From Streptomyces sp. L2 (GTDB lineage: Bacteria > Actinomycetota > Actinomycetes > Streptomycetales > Streptomycetaceae), in NCBI RefSeq assembly GCF_004124325.1, contig NZ_QBDT01000001.1, forward strand, positions 930,001-994,000: DNA of 64,000 nt, given 5' to 3'. The stretch's first letter is position 1, and each line of letters opens with the position of its first letter. Both the position numbers and the translations under genes were made by a program. Positions 37,348 to 45,327 of the stretch are shown here, piece after piece. The notes beneath the pieces are model-generated. The model did no database searches and was not told the origin of the DNA. It worked only from the letters and a program-made list of their open reading frames with translations.

Positions 37348-38043
37348 GTGCGCCTTCGAACACTGACCCTCGCCGCGGCCTCCGGGGCCGCGCTGCTCGC
37401 CGCCGGGGTGCTCCCGGCGAACGCCTCCTCCGGCGCCGCGCCCGCCTCCGCGAAGGAGGGTTCCGTCAGCGCCTCCGACCTGCTCGCCAAGGTGCGGTCG
37501 TGCTCGCGGATATCGCACGGCAAGTACCGGACCGACGAGGAGACGTCGGCCACGGTCCCGGTGTGCGGCAAGAACGGCGCGGTCTTCTGGAAGGCCGACA
37601 TGGACATCGACTGCGACGGCCGCCGCACCGCCAACTGCAACGAGGACCGCGACCCCTGGTACCAGGACGACACCCGCTTCCACCAGTCCGACGGCCGGCC
37701 GCTGTCGGCGGAGTCGCTGCCGTACGTGGTGGTGCCCAGCTCCAGCGGCATCTGGGACTACGCCGGCTCCGGCATCAAGGGCGGCGGGGTCGTCGCGGTG
37801 ATCTACCAGGGCAGGGTCGAGTACGCCGTCGTCGGCGACACCGGGCCCGAGAAGATCATCGGCGAGGCCTCGTACGCCGCCGCCCGGGCCCTCGGCATCG
37901 ACCCCGACCCGGCCACCGGCGGCGCCGACTCCGGCGTGACCTACATCCTGTTCGAGAACTCCCGGGTCTCCCCCATCGAGAGCCACAGCGCGGCCGTGTC
38001 CCTCGGCGACCAGCTGGCCAGGAAGTTCCTGCGGGACAACTGA
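37348..38043 (+). CDS. Secreted chitosanase, glycoside hydrolase family 75
   Basis: A 231-aa secreted enzyme from GTG 37348 (GAAGGG upstream). The first ~27 residues form a Sec signal peptide (RLRTLTLAAASGAALLAAGVLPANA, cleavage after ANA by the AXA rule). The mature part has the GH75 blocks DMDIDCDGRRTANC, the repeated aspartates of that stretch, PYVVVPSS, and VGDTGPEKIIGEASYAAA, with likely catalytic Asp/Glu in the latter blocks. It cleaves beta-1,4 bonds in chitosan outside the cell. Four cysteines suggest disulfides. The palindrome directly upstream points to repression lifted by chitosan oligomers. Confidence 0.9.
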   Translation: MRLRTLTLAAASGAALLAAGVLPANASSGAAPASAKEGSVSASDLLAKVRSCSRISHGKYRTDEETSATVPVCGKNGAVFWKADMDIDCDGRRTANCNEDRDPWYQDDTRFHQSDGRPLSAESLPYVVVPSSSGIWDYAGSGIKGGGVVAVIYQGRVEYAVVGDTGPEKIIGEASYAAARALGIDPDPATGGADSGVTYILFENSRVSPIESHSAAVSLGDQLARKFLRDN

Positions 38044-38089
38044 GCACCGGCGTACGTCCGCGGGGCCGGCCAGGGGTCGTAAGGCACCG

Positions 38090-38122
38090 CCGCCGGCCCC
38101 GGCGGGCTGCCGGGGCCGGTGG
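38090..38122. terminator. Bidirectional terminator
   Basis: CCGGCCCCGG (38093-38102) and CCGGGGCCGG (38110-38119) are perfect 10-bp arms with a 7-nt loop, extended by three outer pairs including a G-U. It separates the chitosanase gene from the converging methyltransferase gene, which ends at 38123. Confidence 0.65.
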
Positions 38123-39055
38123 TCACACCGGCCGGACCGCCGTGTGGACCGTGTACGCGCCGAGCACGAAGACGTCCGGGCGCCGGTGCACACCCGCCGG
38201 GTCCGCGGGATCCAGCAGCCGGTCCAGGGTGGCGCGGTCCTGTGCGTCCAGGTCGTCCGCGAGGCCGTCGCGGACGCGGGACAGGGACGCGGCGACGTAG
38301 GCGCGGGCGCGGTCGGTCGCCGGTGCCGGGAGGTCGAGCAGGAACGTGCGGGTGCGGGTGTGCTTCAGCCCGGCGGAGGTGAGCAGGGCCGGCCAGTCCT
38401 CGGTCACCGTGACGGAGCCGGGCAGGTCGGCGCGCATCCGGGCGAACCACTCCTCCTCCAGCGCGTCCACGCGGGCCTGGAGCCCGGGCCGGCCGATGCC
38501 GATGTCTCGGGGCAGGAAGCGGGTCGGCAGGCCGCCCTCCAGGAGGGCCAGGGTGCCGCCGGGGGCCAGGCGGGCGGCGAAGGCGGCGAGCGCGGCCCGC
38601 TGGTCGCCGAGGTGGTGCAGGCTGCGGCTGGCCCACAACAGGTCGGCCGGGTAGTCCAGTTCACCGAGCACGTCGGGCAGTTCACCGGCGAGGGTCTCGA
38701 AGCGGTCGGCCACGCCCTGCCGGGCGGCACGGGCGCGGGCGCGGTCCAGCAGCGGCTCCGTGCCGTCGACGGCCACGACGCGGGCGCCGGGGAAGGCGTC
38801 GGCGAACAGGCAGGAGACGACTCCGGGCCCGCTGCCCGCGTCGACGATCAGCCCGGGCTCGGTGACCTCCTGCGCGAGCCAGGCCATGGCCCGCTCGTAC
38901 ACGGGGGCGAACAGCTCCGCCTGCGTCTCCAGCAGGGGACCCATCTCGTTCCAGTCGATGTCGGTGTCCGCACCGCCGTGCCCGTGTCCGTGTCCCTGTC
39001 CGTGCCCGTGTCCCTGCTGGTGGGAGTGCTCGCGGTGGGGGTGCTCGTGCGCCAT
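38123..39055 (-). CDS. Class I SAM methyltransferase with His-rich N-terminus
   Basis: A 310-aa protein from ATG 39055 (GAGAGG upstream). Residues 1-27 are strikingly His-rich (HPHREHSHQQGHGHGQGHG and more), which looks like a nickel/zinc/cobalt-binding tail. The methyltransferase fold has motif I VDAGSGPGVVSCLFA near 70, acidic VVAVDGTEPLL near 95, and motif III-like GGTLALLEGG near 185. The substrate is unknown. It lies 96 nt after another methyltransferase on the same strand and may be co-transcribed with it and the pterin dehydratase. Confidence 0.8.
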   Translation of the reverse strand: MAHEHPHREHSHQQGHGHGQGHGHGHGGADTDIDWNEMGPLLETQAELFAPVYERAMAWLAQEVTEPGLIVDAGSGPGVVSCLFADAFPGARVVAVDGTEPLLDRARARAARQGVADRFETLAGELPDVLGELDYPADLLWASRSLHHLGDQRAALAAFAARLAPGGTLALLEGGLPTRFLPRDIGIGRPGLQARVDALEEEWFARMRADLPGSVTVTEDWPALLTSAGLKHTRTRTFLLDLPAPATDRARAYVAASLSRVRDGLADDLDAQDRATLDRLLDPADPAGVHRRPDVFVLGAYTVHTAVRPV

Positions 39056-39151
39056 CGGGTCAGCCTCTCTTCCGGGTGCGGCCAGCGTGCGACAGCGCGA
39101 CCCGGCCGGGCCAGTCACCTTGCCGGTACGGCAAAAGAGACAGCCCGCCCC

Positions 39152-39907
39152 TCACGCGCCGCCGGCCTCCGTCCTGCGGTAGGCGCGGACCGTGAACACC
39201 GGGTCGGGGCGGGGGCGGTCCTGGTCCGGCAGCCGGGACAGCCGTACGGCGAACTCCTCGGTGCGCGGGTCGCCCGGCGGCAGCACGGTGAACCAGCCGC
39301 GCCGGAGGTCGGCGATGGTCTCGCGGGGCGAGCGGCCCTGTCCGACGCCCGGGAAGGCGGCCTCGCCGCACGGAACCAGACCGCAGGCGGCGGCGTGCGC
39401 GGTGACGCTGTCGGCGGCGTCCCGGGCGGCGCGGTGCGGGCGCGGGGCGAGCACCTCGTCGATGTCGCTGCCCACGTCGTGCGCGGCGGCTTTGTCGACC
39501 GTGGTGACGTAGACCCCGCCGGGCCGCAGCACGCGGGCGCACTCGGCGACGACGGCCCCGACACCGGCGGCGTCGTCAAGCAGGTGCAGCAGCCAGATGC
39601 TGGTGACGGCGTCGAAGGCGGCGCCGGCGAAGGGCAGGCGGCGGCTGTCGGCCAGCAGGACCGTGCCGGGCAGGCGGGCGGCGGCCCGGTGCGCCATGCC
39701 GGGGGCGAGGTCGGATCCGGTCACCCGCAGTCCCGGCCGGGCGGCGGCCAGGCGGCGGGTGACGATGCCGGTGCCGCAGGCGACGTCGAGGAGCCGGCCG
39801 GGCCGGTCGGGTATCAGGCCGAGGACGGCCTCGGCGGCCACCTCGGCGCGGGGTTCGCCGCCGCGGGAGGCGTCGTAGGCGTCGGCTTCCTTGTCGTAGT
39901 CCAGCAC
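39152..39907 (-). CDS. Class I SAM-dependent methyltransferase
   Basis: A 251-aa protein from GTG 39907. Motif I is LLDVACGTGIVTRRLA (residues 39-54), the acidic position VTGSDLAPGM near 63, motif II/III SIWLLHLLDD and RVLRPGGVYVTTVD. The general UbiE/Methyltransf_11 type predicts methyl transfer to a small molecule, otherwise unspecified. It starts 5 nt after the stop of the pterin carbinolamine dehydratase gene, so the two are coupled; a role in pterin or aromatic metabolism is possible. Confidence 0.82.
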   Translation of the reverse strand: MLDYDKEADAYDASRGGEPRAEVAAEAVLGLIPDRPGRLLDVACGTGIVTRRLAAARPGLRVTGSDLAPGMAHRAAARLPGTVLLADSRRLPFAGAAFDAVTSIWLLHLLDDAAGVGAVVAECARVLRPGGVYVTTVDKAAAHDVGSDIDEVLAPRPHRAARDAADSVTAHAAACGLVPCGEAAFPGVGQGRSPRETIADLRRGWFTVLPPGDPRTEEFAVRLSRLPDQDRPRPDPVFTVRAYRRTEAGGA

Positions 39908-39912
39908 ACCGC

Positions 39913-40218
39913 TCAGTGTGCCCCGTGGCCCGGGGCGACGTCCTCCACCCTGCGGGCGAGGGAGAAGTCCTTCTCGGTGACGACGTCGCCCGCGCTGTGC
40001 GTGTTCACGCTGAGGGAGACGGTGTTGTAGCCGAGGGTGAGGTCGGAGTGGTGGTCCAGCTCGTCCTGGAGGCCGGCGATGTGCATGACCAGGGCCGCCG
40101 CCGCGAAGTGCGAGCCGAGCCGGTAGGAGCGGGTGAGGCGGTCCCCGTCCACCGACCAGCCGGGCAGTTCGGCGAGCCGGTCCTCGATCTCCTTCTGCGA
40201 CAGCGGTTCGACGGCCAT
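39913..40218 (-). CDS. Pterin-4a-carbinolamine dehydratase
   Basis: A 101-aa protein of the typical length. Active-site histidines are in the conserved DHHSDLTLGYNTVSLSVNTH block (residues ~54-73), and the LPGWSVDGDRLTRSY start is family-typical. It dehydrates 4a-hydroxytetrahydrobiopterin during turnover of the cofactor of aromatic amino-acid hydroxylases, and in many bacteria acts in pterin or molybdopterin metabolism. ATG 40218 has AAGGGACC upstream. It is divergent from an XRE regulator across 156 nt. Confidence 0.92.
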   Translation of the reverse strand: MAVEPLSQKEIEDRLAELPGWSVDGDRLTRSYRLGSHFAAAALVMHIAGLQDELDHHSDLTLGYNTVSLSVNTHSAGDVVTEKDFSLARRVEDVAPGHGAH

Positions 40219-40363
40219 GTCCTGGTCCCTTCGTGGAGGTCGGCTTCTCGTTCAGCCTGCCACGCCCGGGCCCCGCTCACTCCACCACCGGGCCGTCCGC
40301 GCCGCCGCCGGAGGGACCCCGTCCCCCGGTCCGCCGCCCGGCGCGCGCCTGGTACGTCGACTA

Positions 40364-40373
40364 CGGTCGACCG
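40364..40373. promoter_or_regulatory. Palindrome abutting the MmyB-like regulator start
   Basis: CGGTCGACCG (40364-40373) is a perfect 10-nt palindrome ending 1 nt before ATG 40375; a related TCGACTACGGTCGA surrounds it. With no ribosome binding site visible, the mRNA may be leaderless and the palindrome may be an autoregulatory site. Confidence 0.4.
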
Positions 40374-40374
40374 T

Positions 40375-41211
40375 ATGACCCTTGCCGCGCCCGGAGCCGC
40401 CGTCACCGCCGCCGCCGTCCCGCCCGCCGACACGGGTGTCGGTCCGCTGCTGCGGGCCTGGCGGGAGCGGCGGCGGATCTCCCAGCTGGAGCTGGCGCTG
40501 CGCGCCGACTCCTCGGCCCGGCACATCAGCTTCATCGAGACGGGCCGGTCGCGGCCGAGCGAGGAGATGGTACTGCGGCTGGCCGAGCACCTCGACGTAC
40601 CGGTGCGGGAGCGCAACGCCCTGCTGCTGGCGGCCGGTTACGCCCCGCACTACCCGGAGACCCCGCTGGACGACCCGGCGCTGGACGCGCTGCGCGACGG
40701 CATGGAACGGCTGATCCAGGGCTACGAGCCGTATCCGGCGCTGGTGGTCGACGCCACCTACACGGTGCTGGCCGCGAACCGGGGCATCGCGATGCTGCTG
40801 GAGGGCGTGCCGCAGGAGCTGATGACACCGGCGCCGAACGCGATGCGGCTGACGCTGCACCCCGAGGGGCTGGCGCCGCGCATCCACAACCTGCGGGAGT
40901 GGCGCGGGCACCTGCTGGCGCAGATGGAACGGCAGATCGCCCTGCACCGCTCCGGCCCGCTGCGGGAGTTGTACGAGGAGGTGGCCGGCTATCCGGTGCC
41001 CGCGGACGCGCCCGGCGCCGAACCGGACGAGCCGGTCCCGTACTTCGCGCTGCCGTTGCGGATCGAGCACGACGGCCGGATCCTGTCGTTCGTGTCCTCC
41101 ATCTCCACGTTCAACACCCCCATGGACGTCACGGTCGCCGAGATCGCCATCGAGACGTTCCTGCCCGCGGACCCGGCCACCGCCAAGTACCTGCACACCC
41201 TGGCCGGATGA
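40375..41211 (+). CDS. XRE-family regulator with MmyB-like ligand domain
   Basis: A 278-aa regulator. The HTH is at residues ~25-80 (LRAWRERRRISQLELALRA, SARHISFIETGRSRPSEEMVLRLAEHL), followed by the MmyB-like PAS-fold domain (PALVVDATYTVLAANRGIAMLL, RIHNLREWRGHLLAQMERQ, and the C-terminal FVSSISTFNTPMDVTVAEI). This family regulates secondary metabolism or catabolic genes and binds small hydrophobic ligands. ATG 40375 is chosen because the HTH begins close after and a palindrome abuts it. It is divergent from the pterin dehydratase operon, which it may control. Confidence 0.9.
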   Translation: MTLAAPGAAVTAAAVPPADTGVGPLLRAWRERRRISQLELALRADSSARHISFIETGRSRPSEEMVLRLAEHLDVPVRERNALLLAAGYAPHYPETPLDDPALDALRDGMERLIQGYEPYPALVVDATYTVLAANRGIAMLLEGVPQELMTPAPNAMRLTLHPEGLAPRIHNLREWRGHLLAQMERQIALHRSGPLRELYEEVAGYPVPADAPGAEPDEPVPYFALPLRIEHDGRILSFVSSISTFNTPMDVTVAEIAIETFLPADPATAKYLHTLAG

Positions 41212-41302
41212 GCCCCGCGCCCCGGCCGGCCGCCCCCCGTGTGCGAACGGGCGGCGCGTGACAGACTGCCCGCAGGCGTCTGCGCGGAGGGGAGGGCGTG
41301 GC

Positions 41303-42166
41303 GTGAGTGAGCGGCGGCCCGCGCCCACCGTGGGCCAGGTGGTGCTCGGCAGGAGACTGCAGGAACTGCGCGAGGCCGCGGGGCTGACCCGCGAGGAGGC
41401 GGCCGGGGTCCTGCGGGTGGCGGCGGCGACCGTACGGCGGATGGAGATGGCCGAGGTCGCGCTGAAGATCCCGTACGTGCAGGTGCTGTTGACCACGTAC
41501 GGGGTGCCCGGCGAGGAGGCGGACGCGTTCGTGCGGCTCGCCGAGGACGCCAACCTGCCCGGCTGGTGGCAGCGGTTCCACGACGTGCTGCCGGACTGGT
41601 TCAGCCTGTACGTCAGCCTGGAGGGCGCCGCCCGTATCATCCGCTCCTACGAGCCGCACTTCGTTCCCGGCCTGCTGCAGACGGAGGCGTACGCGCGGGC
41701 CGTGATGACGGCGGGCACGATCGGGCAGACCGGTCCGGAGACGATCGAACGGCACGTGTCGCTGCGCATGGAACGGCAGCGGCTGCTGGACGGGGACGAT
41801 CCGCCCCGCCTGTGGGTGATCATGGACGAGACGGTGCTGCTGCGGCCGGTGAGCGAGCGCCCCGAGGTGCTGCGCGATCAGCTGGACCGGCTGCTGGAGT
41901 ACGCCGAGCGGGACCGGGTCACCCTGCAGATCGCCGAGTTCGCGGCCGGCCCGCACCCGGGGACGTACGCCCCGTTCACGCTGTTCCGGTTCGCCGAGCC
42001 GGAGTTGCCGGACATGGTGTTCACCGAGTACCTGACCGGCGCCCTGTACCTGGACTCCCGCCGGGAGGTCGCGGCGCACCTGGAGGTGCTGGACCACATG
42101 ACGGCGCGGGCCGCGTCGGCGCAGCGCACCAAGAAGCTGCTGCGGGAGTTCCGCGAGCGCCTGTAG
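41303..42166 (+). CDS. XRE-family regulator with DUF5753 domain
   Basis: A 287-aa protein. GTG 41303 is chosen for GGAGGG upstream; an in-frame start at 41258 exists. HTH residues ~10-65 (GRRLQELREAAGLTREEAAGVLRV), then DUF5753 (WWQRFHDVLPDWFSLYVSLEGAA, HFVPGLLQTEAYARAV, TLQIAEFAAGPHPGTY). Such proteins are abundant in Streptomyces, usually next to a small DUF397 protein with which they influence development; no DUF397 gene follows here. A strong terminator lies right after it. Confidence 0.9.
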   Translation: MSERRPAPTVGQVVLGRRLQELREAAGLTREEAAGVLRVAAATVRRMEMAEVALKIPYVQVLLTTYGVPGEEADAFVRLAEDANLPGWWQRFHDVLPDWFSLYVSLEGAARIIRSYEPHFVPGLLQTEAYARAVMTAGTIGQTGPETIERHVSLRMERQRLLDGDDPPRLWVIMDETVLLRPVSERPEVLRDQLDRLLEYAERDRVTLQIAEFAAGPHPGTYAPFTLFRFAEPELPDMVFTEYLTGALYLDSRREVAAHLEVLDHMTARAASAQRTKKLLREFRERL

Positions 42167-42168
42167 CA

Positions 42169-42201
42169 GGTGCCGCGCTCCCCTCGCGGGAACGCGGCAC
42201 C
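42169..42201. terminator. Bidirectional terminator
   Basis: GGTGCCGCG (42169-42177) and CGCGGCACC (42193-42201) form a perfect 9-bp stem with a 15-nt loop between the stops of the DUF5753 regulator and the converging OsmC gene. Confidence 0.6.
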
Positions 42202-42218
42202 GCGGGGCCCTACGGCTC

Positions 42219-42644
42219 TCAGGCCAGCTCGGCCGTCAGCGTGATGGTGGTGCCGGTCAGGGCCTGGCTGACCGGGCAGTTCTTCTTGGCGTCCTCGGCG
42301 GCGGCCTGGAAGCCCTGCTCGTCGACTCCGGGCACGGTGCCGCGGACGCTGAGGTGGATGCCGGTGATGCCCTCGCCCGGCTGGAAGGTGACGTCGGCCT
42401 TGGTCTCCAGGCTGGTGGGCGGGGTGCCGGCGCCGGCCAGGGCGTGCGAGAGGGCCATGGAGAAGCAGCTGGAGTGGGCGGCGGCGATGAGCTCCTCGGG
42501 GCTGGTCCTGCCGTTCGCCTGCTCGGCGCGCGACGGCCACGACACCGGCTGCTGGCCGATGCCGGAGGAGTCGAAGGTGACGACGCCGCTGCCCTTGAGC
42601 AGGTCGCCCTCCCAGACGGTGTGTGCGGTGCGCGTGGTGGCCAC
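42219..42644 (-). CDS. OsmC-family peroxiredoxin
   Basis: A 141-aa protein of the normal OsmC length, GTG 42644 with AAAGGAA upstream. The two redox cysteines are present: Cys60 in AAHSSCFSMALSHAL and Cys123 in KKNCPVSQAL, together with SPEELIAAAHSSC. It reduces organic hydroperoxides in the cytoplasm using thiols. It stands alone. Confidence 0.93.
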   Translation of the reverse strand: MATTRTAHTVWEGDLLKGSGVVTFDSSGIGQQPVSWPSRAEQANGRTSPEELIAAAHSSCFSMALSHALAGAGTPPTSLETKADVTFQPGEGITGIHLSVRGTVPGVDEQGFQAAAEDAKKNCPVSQALTGTTITLTAELA

Positions 42645-42774
42645 GGTGGTTCCTTTCGCGTGCGGTCGCGTGGACGGCGTGCCCGCGGCCCTGCACAGGG
42701 CGCGGGGTGAGTGCCGTACCCCCCATCCGATCACATCCGGCGGCGCCGCACCGGGAACACCGGCGCGCGGGTGG

Positions 42775-45222
42775 TCACGCGGCGCGGTCCGGCTCCGCCT
42801 CGGCGTCCGCCGGTTCCAGCGGGACCTGCGGTCCGTTCAACTCGCCGAGCCAGCGGCGCAGTACGTGGTGCACCTGCTCGGCGCCGGCCGGTTCCCGGCC
42901 GTCGGCGGCGGGCGCGGACAGGGTGAGCGGGGAGAGCAGGAAGGGGCGGGACTGGGCGCCGCCGAGGCCGCCGTGGGAGCCGATCTGCTCCTCGAAGGCG
43001 AGGACTTCGCCGTCGGCGGGGTCGTGGCAGGAGTTGACCATGATGTCGGCGGTGTGCGGGAAGGAGTGGGTGCGGCGCACGGCGTCGGCGGCGCCGGGCC
43101 CGAACCCGGCCAGCGGTCCGGGCTCCTCGTCGAGCCGGGCCAGCGGAATCTCGGCGCCGAACGGGCCGAGGACGACGCCGTCGTGCTCCTCGCTGCGCAC
43201 CAGCAGGAATCCGACGCCGGGGTGGTTGGCGAGGGTGGTGAGCAGGGCGGGGTGGCGGGCGTCGATCTCCTCCTTGGTCATGCGGTGGCCGACGTCCGGG
43301 AAGGAGACCAGGCCGAGGTTGCCGGAGGCCAGGACGAGCGGCTCCGGCCGGTGGGCGGTGCGGTGGCGGGCCGCGTCCTGCTGCTCGGGCCGGCGCAGCG
43401 CCGCCCGGACGGCCGCGCGGGCCTCGGCGCCGCTGCGGGTGCTCCCCCGGTGCTGAACGCCTGGGGGGACCCCCATGGCCTTGCGCGGGACGGGCAGCCC
43501 GCAGCCGGCGCGGACGAGGTCGTCGAGGGTGAGGCCGTAGCGGGCGTGGAAGGTCTCGCCGGGGCTCTGGCCGTGGTCGGACAGCACGACGATCCGGTAC
43601 GGGCGCGGGGCGTGGTCGGCGACCTTCTCGATGAGGGCGAGACAGCGGTCGAGGCGGCGCAGCACCTGTTCGGCGTCGCGGCTGCGCGGCCCGGAGTGGT
43701 GGGCGACCTCGTCGTAGGCGACGAGGTCGGCGTAGACGGCGGTGCGGCCGGCGAGCAGGTCGCCCATGACGGCGGCGACCACGACGTCGCGTTCGACGAC
43801 GGTGGCGAAGGCGCGGACGAGCGGGTAGAGGCCGCCGCGACTCACGCGGGGCCGCTGTCCGCGCAGGCGGGCGCGGGTGGCCTGGCCGGTCTCGCGGAAC
43901 ACCTCGGCGACGAAGGACAGGGCGGTGCGCACGGCGTTGGCGGGGTCGGAGAAGTAGGCGAAGTATCCGGCCCGGCTGCGGTTGCCGCGGCCGCGGCGGC
44001 GGGTGGCGATGGACAGGACGAGGGCCTGTTCCCCGGCGCCGCCGCTGAACAGGTTGCCGCGGCTGGCGCCGTCGACGGTGAGCAGTCCGCCGTCGCCGGT
44101 GTGCCGGACGGCGCGGCGCTGCAGTTCTGCGGCGCTGGTGGGCCGGTTGCAGACCATCACCTCACCGCGGTCCTTCTCGTACCACCGGAAGGCGGGCACG
44201 TCGAAGGTGCTCCCGTGCAGGATGCCGAGCTGGCTGGCACCGGTCTGACTGGACCAGTCGGTGTGCCAGGGGGTGAGGCGGTGGGTGGGGCGCGGGGTGG
44301 GGCTGCTGATCACTCCGGGGCCGGTGGGGCCGGTGGGCTGCATACGGTCGGCCGTGGATCGCATACCGTCGGCGAGCGCCGGGACGCCGTCGACGCCGGT
44401 GTGCAGCGCGGCGGCGGTCGACAGGATGCCATCGGCGGTCGCCCGCACACCGTCGCCGACCGACTGCACAACGCCGTCGGCCGACGGCAGGTCGTCGCCA
44501 GTCGACCGCAGGTCGTCGCCGGTCGACCGCACATCTTCGACGGCCGCCCGCGCACCGCCGTCGCCCGCCCGCAGACCGTCTTCGGTCGACAGCCAGCGGG
44601 CGACCGTCGGCATCAGGCCCTTGGCAACCGCGTCCACCAGCACGTCATGTCCCACCCCGTCCAGCTGGACGCAGACCAGGCCAGGGGTGTCGGCACACGG
44701 CGGCCGGGATCTGCGGCGGCGGTCGGCGAGCCGGGACAGCCGGCTGCGGTAGGCGTCGTCATCGCGTACGGCGAGGGCGCCGCCGGTGGCCGAGGCGACC
44801 GCGGACATCACGGCGGCCACGATGACGGCGGTCTCCGGGGCGGCCTCGCTCTGCCCGGAGGGGTTCAGGCGGAGGGCGAGCAGCAGCAGGGAGCCGTTGA
44901 GGAAGAAGACCAGCAGGCCGATGACGAGGGCGGGGACGAGCAGCAGCAGCCGTACCAGCAGCGGCCAGACGACGGCGGACAGCACGCCGAAGGCGCCGGC
45001 GCCGCAGGCCGCGGTGACGGCGATACGGGTGGCGCTGTCGCCGTCGGGGGACTGGAGCCGGAAGTCCGGCAGGAGTCCGGCGAGCGCCAGCATGGTGACG
45101 GTGGAGACCGCCCACACGACGGCGCTCCGCCCGATCCGGCCGGCGACCCGCCGCCACCGCACGCCCCACACGCCCTGTCTCACGTCCTCCCCGGCCACCT
45201 GGTCCCGCTCCCACCCTGCCAC
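42775..45222 (-). CDS. Membrane-anchored alkaline-phosphatase-superfamily phosphodiesterase
   Basis: An 815-aa protein (GTG 45222; GTG 45195 and 45183 are alternatives). The N-terminus has four hydrophobic segments of the phage-holin/DUF type (AVVWAVSTVTMLALAGLL; VVWPLLVRLLLLVPALVIGLL and others, residues ~30-155). The rest is an alkaline-phosphatase-like domain: LVCVQLDGVGHDVLVD near 185 (metal aspartate), VVLSDHGQSPGETFHARYG near 545 (metal Asp/His), and MVNSCHDPADGEVLAFEEQIGSHGG near 745. It probably hydrolyses phosphodiesters or nucleotide pyrophosphates, with the catalytic part outside or facing the membrane. A ten-heptad repeat (44332-44541) is inserted between the first metal site and the main domain. 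Confidence 0.75.
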   Translation of the reverse strand: MAGWERDQVAGEDVRQGVWGVRWRRVAGRIGRSAVVWAVSTVTMLALAGLLPDFRLQSPDGDSATRIAVTAACGAGAFGVLSAVVWPLLVRLLLLVPALVIGLLVFFLNGSLLLLALRLNPSGQSEAAPETAVIVAAVMSAVASATGGALAVRDDDAYRSRLSRLADRRRRSRPPCADTPGLVCVQLDGVGHDVLVDAVAKGLMPTVARWLSTEDGLRAGDGGARAAVEDVRSTGDDLRSTGDDLPSADGVVQSVGDGVRATADGILSTAAALHTGVDGVPALADGMRSTADRMQPTGPTGPGVISSPTPRPTHRLTPWHTDWSSQTGASQLGILHGSTFDVPAFRWYEKDRGEVMVCNRPTSAAELQRRAVRHTGDGGLLTVDGASRGNLFSGGAGEQALVLSIATRRRGRGNRSRAGYFAYFSDPANAVRTALSFVAEVFRETGQATRARLRGQRPRVSRGGLYPLVRAFATVVERDVVVAAVMGDLLAGRTAVYADLVAYDEVAHHSGPRSRDAEQVLRRLDRCLALIEKVADHAPRPYRIVVLSDHGQSPGETFHARYGLTLDDLVRAGCGLPVPRKAMGVPPGVQHRGSTRSGAEARAAVRAALRRPEQQDAARHRTAHRPEPLVLASGNLGLVSFPDVGHRMTKEEIDARHPALLTTLANHPGVGFLLVRSEEHDGVVLGPFGAEIPLARLDEEPGPLAGFGPGAADAVRRTHSFPHTADIMVNSCHDPADGEVLAFEEQIGSHGGLGGAQSRPFLLSPLTLSAPAADGREPAGAEQVHHVLRRWLGELNGPQVPLEPADAEAEPDRAA
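44332..44541 (-). repeat. Ten heptad repeats coded inside the phosphodiesterase gene
   Basis: The 210 nt encode ten successive 7-residue units: VEDVRST, GDDLRST, GDDLPSA, DGVVQSV, GDGVRAT, ADGILST, AAALHTG, VDGVPAL, ADGMRST and ADRMQPT (21-nt period), with a degenerate unit before them. The pattern xDxhxST with a regularly placed hydrophobic residue suggests a coiled or extended insert. It is out of keeping with the surrounding catalytic domain and probably grew by tandem duplication. Confidence 0.8.
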
Positions 45223-45299
45223 ACGCTCCGACGCGGGCCCGTGGAAGTGCGGTACCAGTCCGGCGCCGGTCCCCGGCGCCCGGGTCTGAGCCGGGGGCC

Positions 45300-45327
45300 A
45301 CCGGCTACCGGCTACCGGCTACCGGCC
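45300..45327. repeat. 7-nt tandem repeat at the end of the recombinase-like gene
   Basis: ACCGGCT repeats three times from 45300, followed by ACCGGCC at 45321-45327. The repeat covers the TAG stop (45319-45321) of the leftward gene, and because 7 is not a multiple of 3 each extra copy would still bring a stop in a different frame. It lies in the 96-nt gap to the phosphodiesterase gene. Confidence 0.7.
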
